Below are positions 7,541 through 13,994 of a stretch of 64,000 nucleotides of DNA, one piece after another. The notes under the pieces were generated by a model. It was not told where the DNA came from and searched no databases. It saw nothing but the letters and a program-made list of their open reading frames with translations. The first letter of the stretch is position 1. The number at the start of each line of letters is the position of its first letter. The stretch is from Paracoccus sediminilitoris (lineage in GTDB: Bacteria > Pseudomonadota > Alphaproteobacteria > Rhodobacterales > Rhodobacteraceae), in the NCBI RefSeq assembly GCF_003259195.1, contig NZ_QJPK01000001.1:372001-436000 (forward strand). Direction: 5' to 3'. A program made the position numbers and the translations under genes.

Positions 7541-8638
7541 GCCAGTCGCGGCCCTCGTTCGGGTTGATGGTCTGGCTGGCAATGAGGCTGTTGATGCCCG
7601 TGGCGCGGGTCGCCAGATCGGCACGGGTCAGGTCGTCACGATCGAACCGCACAGCGAAGCGGCCACGCTCGGCATCGGTGAACAGCGCCCGGTTCAGCGC
7701 ACCCTCCAGCGCCCGCAGCCACGGCTCCAAGGCAGTAGCTCAGGAACTCGCGGCCCATCTGTTCGGTGTTGCTCCACGTTGCCCGGTCAAGCTCAAAGAG
7801 CATCGAGGGCGGCACGCGGAAGGCGCGGGCGATTTCGAGGATCTGGAACTTGCGGTTCTCCAGAAACTGCGCGTCGGTCGAGGTGAAGGCGAACGCCTCG
7901 AACTCGGCACCATCGTAGAGGATCGCCGTTCGGCCCTGTCCGTCACCGCCTTCATGGGTCGCACGCCATGCAGCACGCGCCTTTTTCACGGAGTCTTCGG
8001 ACATGGTCTTGGGGAACTTCAAAGCCCCGCCAGGACGCGCCCCATTGGTGAACAGGTTGGATGCGTGACGGTCCAGCATCATCGCCGTGCCGATCGCCTC
8101 GCGGGCCAGCGACAGGGGCGACTTGCCGAACGGGCCGCGCAGGTGGATGACGTTCTGCGCAGCCTCGACCTTGCCGTTGATGGTGTAGCTGGGTTCGCGC
8201 GTCATGGCGTCATAGGTCGCCTGGATCGCGCCGGGGGCCATCTGGATCACCTCGAAGGGCTTGCCGTTCAGCCGGTTCACCCATGCCAGCCCGCCTTCGT
8301 CGCGGACCAGTGCCGCAGCGGTCAGATCACGGATGAAATCGAAAGAGGAAGTCCAGCCATTCGCCTGTCCGGTCAGGATGCCATGCACGGGGTGGTCGAT
8401 CGCAGGCTTGGCGATACCGCCGTGGATCTCGACCACGCCAATGTCGAGCGTGGCAGCAGCTTCGGAAATGGCCCGGATCGCAGCACCCACAGCGGGAACA
8501 TGCAGGGCGGTTGCCTCTCCGACCACCACACCCGAAGCGGTCGTGGTCGCCCCTGAACAGCGCCATCAGGTCGGCATCGGGGTAAGCGAGGCTCTTGGCT
8601 TCGGTCTTGGTGCGGCGGAAGAGTGACAGCATTTTCAT
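7530..8638 (-). pseudogene. HK97-type phage portal protein, frameshifted and 3'-truncated
   Basis: Portal proteins form the dodecameric DNA gate of tailed phage heads. The start is MKMLSLFRRTKTEAKSLAYP at 8638. A one-base insertion near 8554 moves the frame into GEATALHVPAVGAAIRAISE and onward, with LAREAIGTAMMLDRHASNLF and ILEIARAFRVPPSMLFELDR, all typical of the family. A second one-base insertion near 7727 moves it into LEPWLRALEGALNRALF and NPNEGRDWLGL. There the portal sequence stops and integrase-like sequence begins. Removing the two bases restores one continuous portal frame, so these are mutations in a dead gene, or less likely sequencing errors. Confidence 0.8.
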
Positions 8639-8693
8639 TCTGCCACCTTACCGCGCGCGCGGGGGCGTTAGTCAGCTAGCAAGACTTTGAAAA

Positions 8694-8951
8694 TCATGGC
8701 AATTCGTGGGTCTTTCCACGCTGCCAATCGCGCAGCTCCGACAGGAAGGCGAAGTAGGTGCCCGCGCCAACTGGCCGGTGGATCGGCACAGCCGGATCGC
8801 GTGCCCAACGCCGTGCCGTGTCAATGCTCACGCCCAGGGCATCCGCGATCATGGGCAGACCCCACAGCTTGCCAGACGGGGGCGGCGTCAGCACCGCGTC
8901 CAGCCGCCAGCGATCGAGAGGGGGCGCATCGTTCATGTCGTTCTCACGCAT
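8694..8951 (-). CDS. Small helix-turn-helix protein of phage type
   Basis: An 85-residue protein with a DNA-binding helix-turn-helix in the middle: LPMIADALGVSIDTARRWAR, followed by a short wing-like region ending ELRDWQRGK. It resembles the small AlpA/MerR-like proteins found beside terminase and portal genes in Rhodobacterales prophages; the exact family is not known to me. The ATG at 8951 is preceded by GGAGA, which decides it over longer frames reaching 9179; an internal ATG at 8936 is also possible. It lies 55 bases upstream of the portal pseudogene on the same strand and is probably a remnant of that phage operon. Confidence 0.65.
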   Translation of the reverse strand: MRENDMNDAPPLDRWRLDAVLTPPPSGKLWGLPMIADALGVSIDTARRWARDPAVPIHRPVGAGTYFAFLSELRDWQRGKTHELP

Positions 8952-9284
8952 GTTGAAAATCTCCAATTCGGGCCGATCTTGTGCGCTGCTCCCCGCGCCG
9001 GTCCCCGCCATAGGGCGAAAGTTCAGGACCACCCCCGGTGGAGCGCAAAAGATGGCCGCAAAAAACCGAACTAAGTGTGCTTGACACGGCAGATCGAATT
9101 CGCCATGTGATGTGCACTCGCGAACGATGTAAGAGCGAGTCGAGTAAGCCAAGCGCGTGTATGAGTTGCTGGCTTGCATTTATTGAAGCGCAATGCCTTC
9201 GGCGGCGCCATAGAACGCAGAAACATTGCGTTCATTAATTTTTGCACAGTCTTCAACTTCTTCACATCCGCAAAGGAATTCTCC
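8952..9284. other. Gene-free stretch in the element
   Basis: No reading frame here looks coding on either strand. Visible features are a TTGACA hexamer at 9081-9086 without a convincing -10 partner, and the inverted repeat at 9213-9233. Base composition shifts to AT-rich from about 9180. Confidence 0.5.
9213..9233. promoter_or_regulatory. Operator-like inverted repeat upstream of the 36-codon ORF
   Basis: GAACGCA-N7-TGCGTTC, a perfect 7-bp inverted repeat with a 7-bp spacer, about 50 bases before the start of the small ORF at 9285. Size and position suit a dimeric regulator; no binder is identified. Confidence 0.35.
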
Positions 9285-9395
9285 ATGCTTACCGCAGCCA
9301 ATTCTGCCAATCTGATCCGTATCGTCATTGAGAACCGTAAGCCTATCGCTAAAGGTTTGCGGGCCATCGCTGACCTCCTTGACCGCGAAGAATAA
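9285..9395 (+). CDS. 36-residue protein of unknown function
   Basis: I do not recognise this protein. The ATG at 9285 follows a clear AAAGGA ribosome site (9272-9277, 7-base spacing) and the frame ends 15 bases before a 13-bp hairpin. That gives a complete small transcription unit, the only plus-strand one in the element. The product begins MLTAANSANLIRI and ends GLRAIADLLDREE. It has alternating Leu/Ile and charged residues throughout, consistent with one or two amphipathic helices, and contains no Cys. The frame is open back to 9174, but those codons lack a ribosome site. Confidence 0.45.
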   Translation: MLTAANSANLIRIVIENRKPIAKGLRAIADLLDREE

Positions 9396-9409
9396 ACACC
9401 AACCCACTC

Positions 9410-9444
9410 GTAAGCCGAGCAGTGCTTTTCGCTGCTCGGCTTAC
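9410..9444. terminator. Hairpin between convergent element genes
   Basis: A perfect 13-bp stem (9410-9422 GTAAGCCGAGCAG with 9432-9444) and 9-nt loop. It follows the 36-codon ORF and overlaps the stop codon of the minus-strand 103-residue gene, so it could end both transcripts. The T run is weak. Confidence 0.6.
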
Positions 9445-9752
9445 TCATCGGCCACCTCGAAGCCGGTCAGCGCGACATATGCCATCGCCACCCTGCGAGT
9501 GACAGCACGGCCCAGCGCAGGGTCGGCAAGGTGAATGCGAACATTGTCGCCGCGATGCGTCTTGCCGATCGGGCCATGCGCGGTGACGATGCCGGTATTC
9601 TTCTCGGTCAACACGCATCCGCAGACTTTCAGACCACTTATCCACAGGTCAAACACAGCCAACAGACGATTACCGATCTTATTCGGCTCTGAATTGATGA
9701 TGTTGAGGTTGTGGATGGTGAAGTCGGGCACCGTCGTTGGGTTAGTCGTCAT
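9441..9752 (-). CDS. Unknown 103-residue element protein
   Basis: I do not recognise this protein. It begins MTTNPTTVPDFTIHNLNII and alternates short beta-like stretches (RLLAVFDLWI, KVCGCVLTE, GIVTAHGPIG, NVRIHLADPA) with a C-terminal helix (RAVTRRVAMAYVAL). The pattern of an N-terminal FTIHNLN strand, then LAVFDL, then a small beta sheet recalls SpoVG-like and other small phage-borne regulatory proteins, but only loosely. An AAAGG lies 11-12 bases before the ATG at 9752. It follows the replication-initiator-like gene on the same strand, with the repeat array between them. Confidence 0.55.
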   Translation of the reverse strand: MTTNPTTVPDFTIHNLNIINSEPNKIGNRLLAVFDLWISGLKVCGCVLTEKNTGIVTAHGPIGKTHRGDNVRIHLADPALGRAVTRRVAMAYVALTGFEVADE

Positions 9753-9796
9753 AGTTGTCAGCCTTTCATAGCCTAGAGGGGGTGGTAGTTAAGGAT

Positions 9797-9935
9797 GTCC
9801 CAATTTTGGGGACTGGTAGGGTGCTGAAACGGGCGGTTTTCGTCCCAGTTTTGGGGACGGCTCGTCCCAGTTTTGGGGACTGGTAGTCATCTTTTCGTCC
9901 CGTTTATGGGGACGACACGTCCCGTTTTTGGGGAC
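9797..9935. repeat. Array of five palindromic 17-mers, helically phased
   Basis: Copies start at 9797, 9842, 9864, 9897 and 9919. The consensus GTCCCRTTTTGGGGAC carries the inverted repeat GTCCC...GGGAC. Start-to-start distances are 45, 22, 33 and 22 bases, close to multiples of the 11-bp helical turn. The two right-hand copies lie inside the 3' end of the initiator-like gene; the others lie in the gap before the 103-residue gene. The copies fall in different reading frames, which argues that the DNA, not the encoded peptide, is selected. This could be an iteron or operator array, or a set of RNA hairpins. Confidence 0.8.
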
Positions 9936-10414
9936 GGGAAAATGTTTTTTGACTCGTCGCTCAATATCCCGTTGCGACCCGTGGGATTGCAGGGCGCGTG
10001 CGCACGGACCGCGTAGTCGTGCCCCTGCTCCCAATGCAGATAGAGCTTCTTGCCCGAGTGATCGTCCTGCCCAGGCAGCGCCAGTTCGGTGATCTCATAG
10101 GTAGGTGCCGCCCCCTTGCCTTCGGTGCCCATACGCCCGTGCTGGGTCAGCAGCAGGAAGCCCTTGGCTTGCAAGTCATGGAAGGCCCGCGCCGCTGTCT
10201 TGGCGTTGCAGCCCAGCCGATCGGCAGCCACGCGCACGGGTAGGCTGATCTTGCCGTTGTTGTTCGCCTTCGGTCCCTTCCACTCGAACTTCAGCCACGG
10301 GTAGAGTGCTTGGGCAGTCGTTGACCAAGCGGCCCATGCGGGCGTCTCCATCGTGCTGCGCAGCATCTTCGTCCAGTGCTCGTGCCGTTCTTCGTTCTTG
10401 CGGTCGCGTCCCAT
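9887..10414 (-). CDS. Replication-initiator-like winged-helix protein
   Basis: A 175-residue protein starting MGRDRKNEERHEHWTKMLRS. The middle, NNNGKISLPVRVAADRLGCN followed by AKTAARAFHDLQAKGFLLLT, reads as a winged helix-turn-helix. It recalls a family of small proteins on alphaproteobacterial phages and plasmids, remembered as initiator- or regulator-like with a tail rich in PKxGT-type motifs. Here the tail has SPKTGR and VPINGTKR, encoded by two of the palindromic 17-mers. The ATG at 10414 has AGGGGGCG just upstream. Binding its own downstream array for replication or autoregulation is my inference. The family call is from memory only. Confidence 0.5.
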   Translation of the reverse strand: MGRDRKNEERHEHWTKMLRSTMETPAWAAWSTTAQALYPWLKFEWKGPKANNNGKISLPVRVAADRLGCNAKTAARAFHDLQAKGFLLLTQHGRMGTEGKGAAPTYEITELALPGQDDHSGKKLYLHWEQGHDYAVRAHAPCNPTGRNGILSDESKNIFPSPKTGRVVPINGTKR

Positions 10415-10447
10415 CAGCGCCCCCTGCCCGCAAGGCGCTCGGAAAGT

Positions 10448-10487
10448 GTTTTACAGTTGCTGCCGACGTTCTGGCCCCGTTCACGGT
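10448..10487 (+). repeat. Possible integrase arm-type sites, right end
   Basis: GTTTTACAGTT (10448-10458) and GTTCACGGT (10479-10487) repeat the two words found at 7365-7387, but 20 rather than 3 bases apart. They lie 65-104 bases inside the right attachment core. Confidence 0.35.
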
Positions 10488-10551
10488 TTTGGCGCATTTC
10501 GCTGGAAAACGGTTCTGCTTTAAGTTCAAAGCGGAAGCCCATTTGGGGCAA

Positions 10552-10568
10552 AATCCTGCACCTCATTC
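10552..10568 (+). repeat. Attachment-site core, right copy
   Basis: AATCCTGCACCTCATTC, identical to 7295-7311. Flanking bases differ on both sides. It marks the right boundary of the integrated element, 79 bases before sspB. Confidence 0.8.
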
Positions 10569-10647
10569 TCCCTTATTTCCCGACATGCCCCCCTTTTCAT
10601 CGTCCGCCATATCCCTATGCTTGGCGCGCAAGATGAAAGGTTGAACC

Positions 10648-11130
10648 ATGGCGCGGTCTGAATTGGATTACGGTGGAATGATGCATCGCGCGATGCAGGG
10701 GCTGATTGCCGAAGTGCTGCGCAAGGTCGCGCGCGACGGTCTGCCGGGCGACCATCATTTCTTCATCACCTTCGACACCCGCGACGACGGCGTCGAGATG
10801 GCTGACTGGTTGCGCGAACGCTATCCCGAGGAGATGACCATCGTCGTCCAGAACTGGTTCGACAACCTGACGGTGGCGGACGATCATTTCACCATCACGC
10901 TGAACTTCGGCAATTCCCCCGAACCGCTGCACATCCCCTTTGATGCGCTGCGCACCTTCGTCGACCCGTCGGTCGAATTTGGCCTGCGCTTCGAGACGCA
11001 GGACGGCGAGGACGAAGATGAGGATGCCGAGGTCGATGCCGATTTCGACCTGAACGCCGAGGATGACGGCGACGACACCCCCCCTTCGGGCGGCGGAGAG
11101 GTCGTCAGCCTTGATCGCTGGCGCAAGTGA
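10648..11130 (+). CDS. sspB: SspB-type ClpXP adaptor
   Basis: A 160-residue SspB of the alphaproteobacterial type, which tethers ssrA-tagged proteins to the ClpXP protease. The folded domain spans about residues 5-115, with HHFFITFDTRDDGVEM, TITLNFGNSPEPLHIPFDAL and FVDPSVEFGLRFE. An acidic linker (about 116-145, rich in Asp and Glu) follows, then the tail GEVVSLDRWRK, equivalent to the ClpX-binding tail. The start has AAAGG 9 bases upstream. The gene for the tag RNA, ssrA, lies on the other side of the integrated element, so the element seems to have separated two functionally linked neighbours. Confidence 0.92.
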   Translation: MARSELDYGGMMHRAMQGLIAEVLRKVARDGLPGDHHFFITFDTRDDGVEMADWLRERYPEEMTIVVQNWFDNLTVADDHFTITLNFGNSPEPLHIPFDALRTFVDPSVEFGLRFETQDGEDEDEDAEVDADFDLNAEDDGDDTPPSGGGEVVSLDRWRK

Positions 11131-11155
11131 CCGCATCAGGAAAAGGGCCGGGACA

Positions 11156-12040
11156 ATGACCGTGATGCATGGACTGTCCGCCTTTCCCATCACCCCCACC
11201 GATGATGACGGAAATCCGATCGCATCCGAACTGGCGGGGCTGATCGACCGGCTGGACCGCGCCGGCGTGGACAGCATCGGCATCCTGGGTTCGACCGGCG
11301 GCTATGCCTATCTGACGCCGGATCAGCGGATGCGGGCCGCCGACATCGCGCTGGACGCGGCGCAGGTGCCGGTCATCGTGGGCGTCGGTGCGCTCCGCAG
11401 CGACGTGTCGGCGCGGCTGGCCCGCCATGCCGCCGATGCGGGCGCGGCGGGACTGCTGCTGGCGCCCGTGTCCTATACACCCCTGACCGAGGACGAGGTC
11501 TTTGGACATTTCCAGACCGTCGCGGGGGCGTCGGACCTGCCGATCTGCATCTACAACAACCCCTCAACCACGCATTTCACCTTTAGTTCGGCCCTGCTGG
11601 CGCGTCTGGCGACCCTGCCGCAGGTGACGGCGGTCAAAATGCCCCTGCCTGCGGATGGCGATTGCGCGGGCCAGATCGCAGGGCTGCGCGCCGACCTGCC
11701 GCAGGGTTTCGCCATCGGTTACAGCGGCGACTGGCGCTGCGCCGACGCCTTGCTGGCGGGCGCGGATGCCTGGTTCAGCGTCGCAGCGGGGTTGTGGGCT
11801 GAACAGTCGCTGATGCTGGCCCGAGCGGCGATGGCCGGCGATCGGGCGCTGACCGCCGAATGGCAGGCCAGGTTCCAGCCGCTCTGGGACCTGTTCATGG
11901 CGCATGGCAGCCTGCACGTCGTCTTTGCCGCCGCCCGCATCATGGGCCTGACGACCGCCCTGCCCCCGCGCCCACTGCTGCCGCTGCCCCATGACCTGAC
12001 CCCGTGCGTCAAGGCCGCCATCACCGCGCTGGAGGGTTGA
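11156..12040 (+). CDS. DapA-family (dihydrodipicolinate synthase-like) aldolase
   Basis: A 294-residue class I aldolase of the DapA/NanA superfamily. The Schiff-base Lys is in VTAVKMPLP (about residue 162) and the catalytic Tyr in ICIYNNPS (about 135). The canonical GTTGE loop reads GSTGG, and the Arg of the DapA YNVPSR motif is Thr here (YNNPST). These changes make true lysine-pathway DapA activity unlikely; another pyruvate-dependent aldolase or lyase is more likely. The ATG at 11156 follows GAAAAGG and lies 25 bases after sspB, suggesting co-transcription. The substrate is unknown. Confidence 0.8.
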   Translation: MTVMHGLSAFPITPTDDDGNPIASELAGLIDRLDRAGVDSIGILGSTGGYAYLTPDQRMRAADIALDAAQVPVIVGVGALRSDVSARLARHAADAGAAGLLLAPVSYTPLTEDEVFGHFQTVAGASDLPICIYNNPSTTHFTFSSALLARLATLPQVTAVKMPLPADGDCAGQIAGLRADLPQGFAIGYSGDWRCADALLAGADAWFSVAAGLWAEQSLMLARAAMAGDRALTAEWQARFQPLWDLFMAHGSLHVVFAAARIMGLTTALPPRPLLPLPHDLTPCVKAAITALEG

Positions 12041-12135
12041 TGACGCCATGTTGGCGTTAGCATACCGTTGCATACCAATTGCGAATCCGGGTCGGCGCCG
12101 CTACAACCCGCCTGAAACCGTGAGGGAGCGACCCG

Positions 12136-13530
12136 ATGACCAAGACCCGTACCGAAACCGACAGCTTTGGCCCGCTGGACGTCGATGCGTCGAAATACTG
12201 GGGCGCTCAGACGCAGCGGTCCATCATCAACTTCCCGATTGGCTGGGAGCGCCAGCCCGTCGCCATCATCCGCGCGCTTGGCGCGATCAAGCTGGCCGCG
12301 GCCCGTGTGAACCGCGCCAATGGCGATCTGCCCGCCGATCTGGCCGATGCCATGGAACAGGCCGCAACCGAGGTGTTCCAGGGCAAGTTCGATGACAACT
12401 TCCCGCTGGTCGTCTGGCAGACGGGTTCGGGCACCCAGTCGAACATGAACGCCAACGAGGTCATCAGCAACCGCGCGATCGAGATCATGGGTGGAGAGAT
12501 GGGCAGCAAGAAGCCCGTCCACCCCAATGACCACTGCAACATGGGCCAGTCCTCGAACGACACCTTCCCGACGGCGATGCATGTGGGCATCGGCATGATG
12601 GCGCGCGACGTGCTGCTGCCGGGCCTGGACAAGCTGGCCGCCGCGCTGGAGGCCAAGTCGGAAGAATTCAAGGACATCATCAAGATCGGCCGCACCCATA
12701 CGCAGGACGCGACGCCCCTGACGCTTGGCCAGGAATTTGGCGGCTATGCCCATCAGGTCCGCAAGGGGATCGAGCGGGTGAAATCCTGCCTGCCCGACAT
12801 CTATGAACTGGCGCAGGGCGGCACCGCCGTCGGCACGGGCCTGAACACCAAGAAGGGCTGGGACACGGCCATCGCTGCGGAAATCGCCAAGATCACCGAT
12901 CTGCCCTTCGTCACCGCCCCGAACAAGTTCGAGGCGTTGGCCGCCCATGACGCGATGGTCATGTTCTCGGGCGCGCTAAAGACGGTGGCGGCGTCGCTTT
13001 TCAAGATTGCCAACGACATGCGCCTGCTGGGATCGGGCCCGCGTTCGGGCCTGGGCGAGCTGATCCTGCCGGAAAACGAACCCGGTTCCTCGATCATGCC
13101 GGGCAAGGTGAACCCCACCCAGGCCGAGGCGCTGACCATGGTCTGCGCCCATGTCATGGGCAATGACGCGGCCATCGGTTTCGCCGGGTCGCAGGGGCAT
13201 TTCGAACTGAACGTCTATAACCCGATGATGTCCTACAACCTGATGCAGTCGATGCAGCTTCTGGGCAATGCGGCCGGCAGCTTTACCGACAACATGGTCG
13301 TCGGCACCAAGGCCAATGTCGAGCGCATCGAAAAGCTGATGAAGGAATCGCTGATGCTGGTCACGGCGCTGGCCCCCACCATCGGTTATGACAATGCCAC
13401 CAAGGTCGCCAAGACCGCGCATAAAAACGGCACCACCCTGCGCGAAGAGGCGATCAACCTGGGCTTCGTCGATGGTGAAACCTTCGACCGCGTCGTGCGC
13501 CCCGAAGACATGATCAGCCCCAAGGGCTGA
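12136..13530 (+). CDS. fumC: Fumarate hydratase, class II
   Basis: A 464-residue iron-independent fumarase of the TCA cycle, interconverting fumarate and malate. The superfamily signature [12 protein letters not shown] is at about residues 317-328, holding the active-site loop Ser. The substrate-binding segments [14 protein letters not shown] and [14 protein letters not shown] are at about 98-111 and 128-141. Length matches the E. coli enzyme. A GAGGGA ribosome site precedes the ATG. A strong terminator follows, so it is probably transcribed on its own or with the upstream aldolase. Confidence 0.96.
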   Translation: MTKTRTETDSFGPLDVDASKYWGAQTQRSIINFPIGWERQPVAIIRALGAIKLAAARVNRANGDLPADLADAMEQAATEVFQGKFDDNFPLVVWQTGSGTQSNMNANEVISNRAIEIMGGEMGSKKPVHPNDHCNMGQSSNDTFPTAMHVGIGMMARDVLLPGLDKLAAALEAKSEEFKDIIKIGRTHTQDATPLTLGQEFGGYAHQVRKGIERVKSCLPDIYELAQGGTAVGTGLNTKKGWDTAIAAEIAKITDLPFVTAPNKFEALAAHDAMVMFSGALKTVAASLFKIANDMRLLGSGPRSGLGELILPENEPGSSIMPGKVNPTQAEALTMVCAHVMGNDAAIGFAGSQGHFELNVYNPMMSYNLMQSMQLLGNAAGSFTDNMVVGTKANVERIEKLMKESLMLVTALAPTIGYDNATKVAKTAHKNGTTLREEAINLGFVDGETFDRVVRPEDMISPKG

Positions 13531-13540
13531 TCGCCGACCC

Positions 13541-13569
13541 GGGCGGGGCCGCAAGGTCCCGCCCTTTTT
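13541..13569 (+). terminator. Rho-independent terminator of fumC
   Basis: A 10-bp GC-rich stem (13541-13550 GGGCGGGGCC with 13555-13564, one G-U), GCAA loop and five Ts. Confidence 0.88.
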
Positions 13570-13584
13570 GCGAAAGGCACCGGC

Positions 13585-13761
13585 ATGGTCCACGTTATCA
13601 ACCTGCGCACCGCCCGCAAGCAGCGCGACCGCGACCAGAAGCGGTCCGAAGCCGATGCCAGCGCCGCCAGACACGGCGAGGCAAAGCCCGTGCGCGACCT
13701 GCGCAAAGCCAATGCCGAAAACGACGCCGCCCGACTGGATGGGCACAAGCGCGATGATTGA
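13585..13761 (+). CDS. DUF4169-like small basic protein
   Basis: A 58-residue protein beginning MVHVINLRTARKQRDRDQKR and ending RLDGHKRDD. It is very rich in Arg, Lys, Asp and Ala and is probably helical throughout. It matches my memory of the DUF4169 family, a short alphaproteobacterial protein usually found directly after fumC and before a ribbon-helix-helix gene, exactly as here. It overlaps the next gene by 8 bases, which points to translational coupling. The function is unknown; the charge pattern suggests nucleic-acid or protein binding. Confidence 0.75.
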   Translation: MVHVINLRTARKQRDRDQKRSEADASAARHGEAKPVRDLRKANAENDAARLDGHKRDD

Positions 13762-13990
13762 CCTGCCGCCCATGTCGCAACCGGCCAAGCGGTCGGTGAC
13801 GATCGACGGGCACCGGACCTCGGTCTCGCTTGAGGATCCGTTCTGGCGGCTGCTGACCGCCGAGGCCGCGTCGCGCGACATGACCCGTGCGGCGCTGATC
13901 GGAAAGATCGACCATGCCCGCCCCCCCGATGTCGGATTGGCCACCGCCCTGCGGCTGTTCGTGCTGCATTGCCTAACGACCAAGGATTGA
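13754..13990 (+). CDS. Ribbon-helix-helix protein
   Basis: A 78-residue protein with a ribbon-helix-helix layout: a strand KRSVTIDGHRTSVSLE (about residues 12-27), a first helix DPFWRLLTAEAAS, then DMTRAALIGKIDHAR as the second helix, and a last helix GLATALRLFVLHCL. Such proteins bind DNA as dimers through the paired strands. The ATG at 13754 lies inside the end of the DUF4169-like gene. The start was chosen because the frame upstream overlaps that gene and has no other ATG with a ribosome site. It is followed four bases later by a thioesterase gene. Confidence 0.75.
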   Translation: MIDLPPMSQPAKRSVTIDGHRTSVSLEDPFWRLLTAEAASRDMTRAALIGKIDHARPPDVGLATALRLFVLHCLTTKD

Positions 13991-13994
13991 CCCC

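Larger units (their letters stand above)
7312..10551. mobile_element. Decayed integrated element (prophage-like remnant) at ssrA
   Basis: About 3.2 kb lie between two copies of the 17-bp core. Contents from left: the tail of a tyrosine integrase fused to a broken HK97-type portal gene, a small helix-turn-helix protein, a 36-codon ORF, a 103-aa unknown protein, a palindromic repeat array and a replication-initiator-like protein. Parts are clearly richer in AT than the flanking genes (for example 9180-9300). No complete integrase, terminase, capsid or tail gene remains, so it should be unable to excise or propagate alone. ssrA on the left and sspB on the right are host genes. Confidence 0.8.

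Noticed and set aside
7727..8554. Programmed frameshifts in the portal gene
   Set aside because: Two separate one-base insertions at non-slippery positions, plus a 3' fusion, fit decay better than recoding.
9081..9110. TTGACA promoter in the element
   Set aside because: The -35 hexamer is perfect, but CATGTG at 17-bp spacing is a poor -10 and no gene starts within 170 bases.
9797..9935. CRISPR array
   Set aside because: Five short palindromic repeats with spacers of only 5-28 bases, partly inside a gene, and no cas genes. Repeat and spacer sizes do not fit CRISPR.
9789..10034. 81-codon minus-strand frame over the repeat array
   Set aside because: It overlaps the initiator-like gene in another frame, has no ribosome site, and its repeated peptide is a by-product of the DNA repeats.
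11156..12040. Calling this gene dapA
   Set aside because: Key substrate residues differ from the lysine-pathway enzyme, so only the superfamily is stated.
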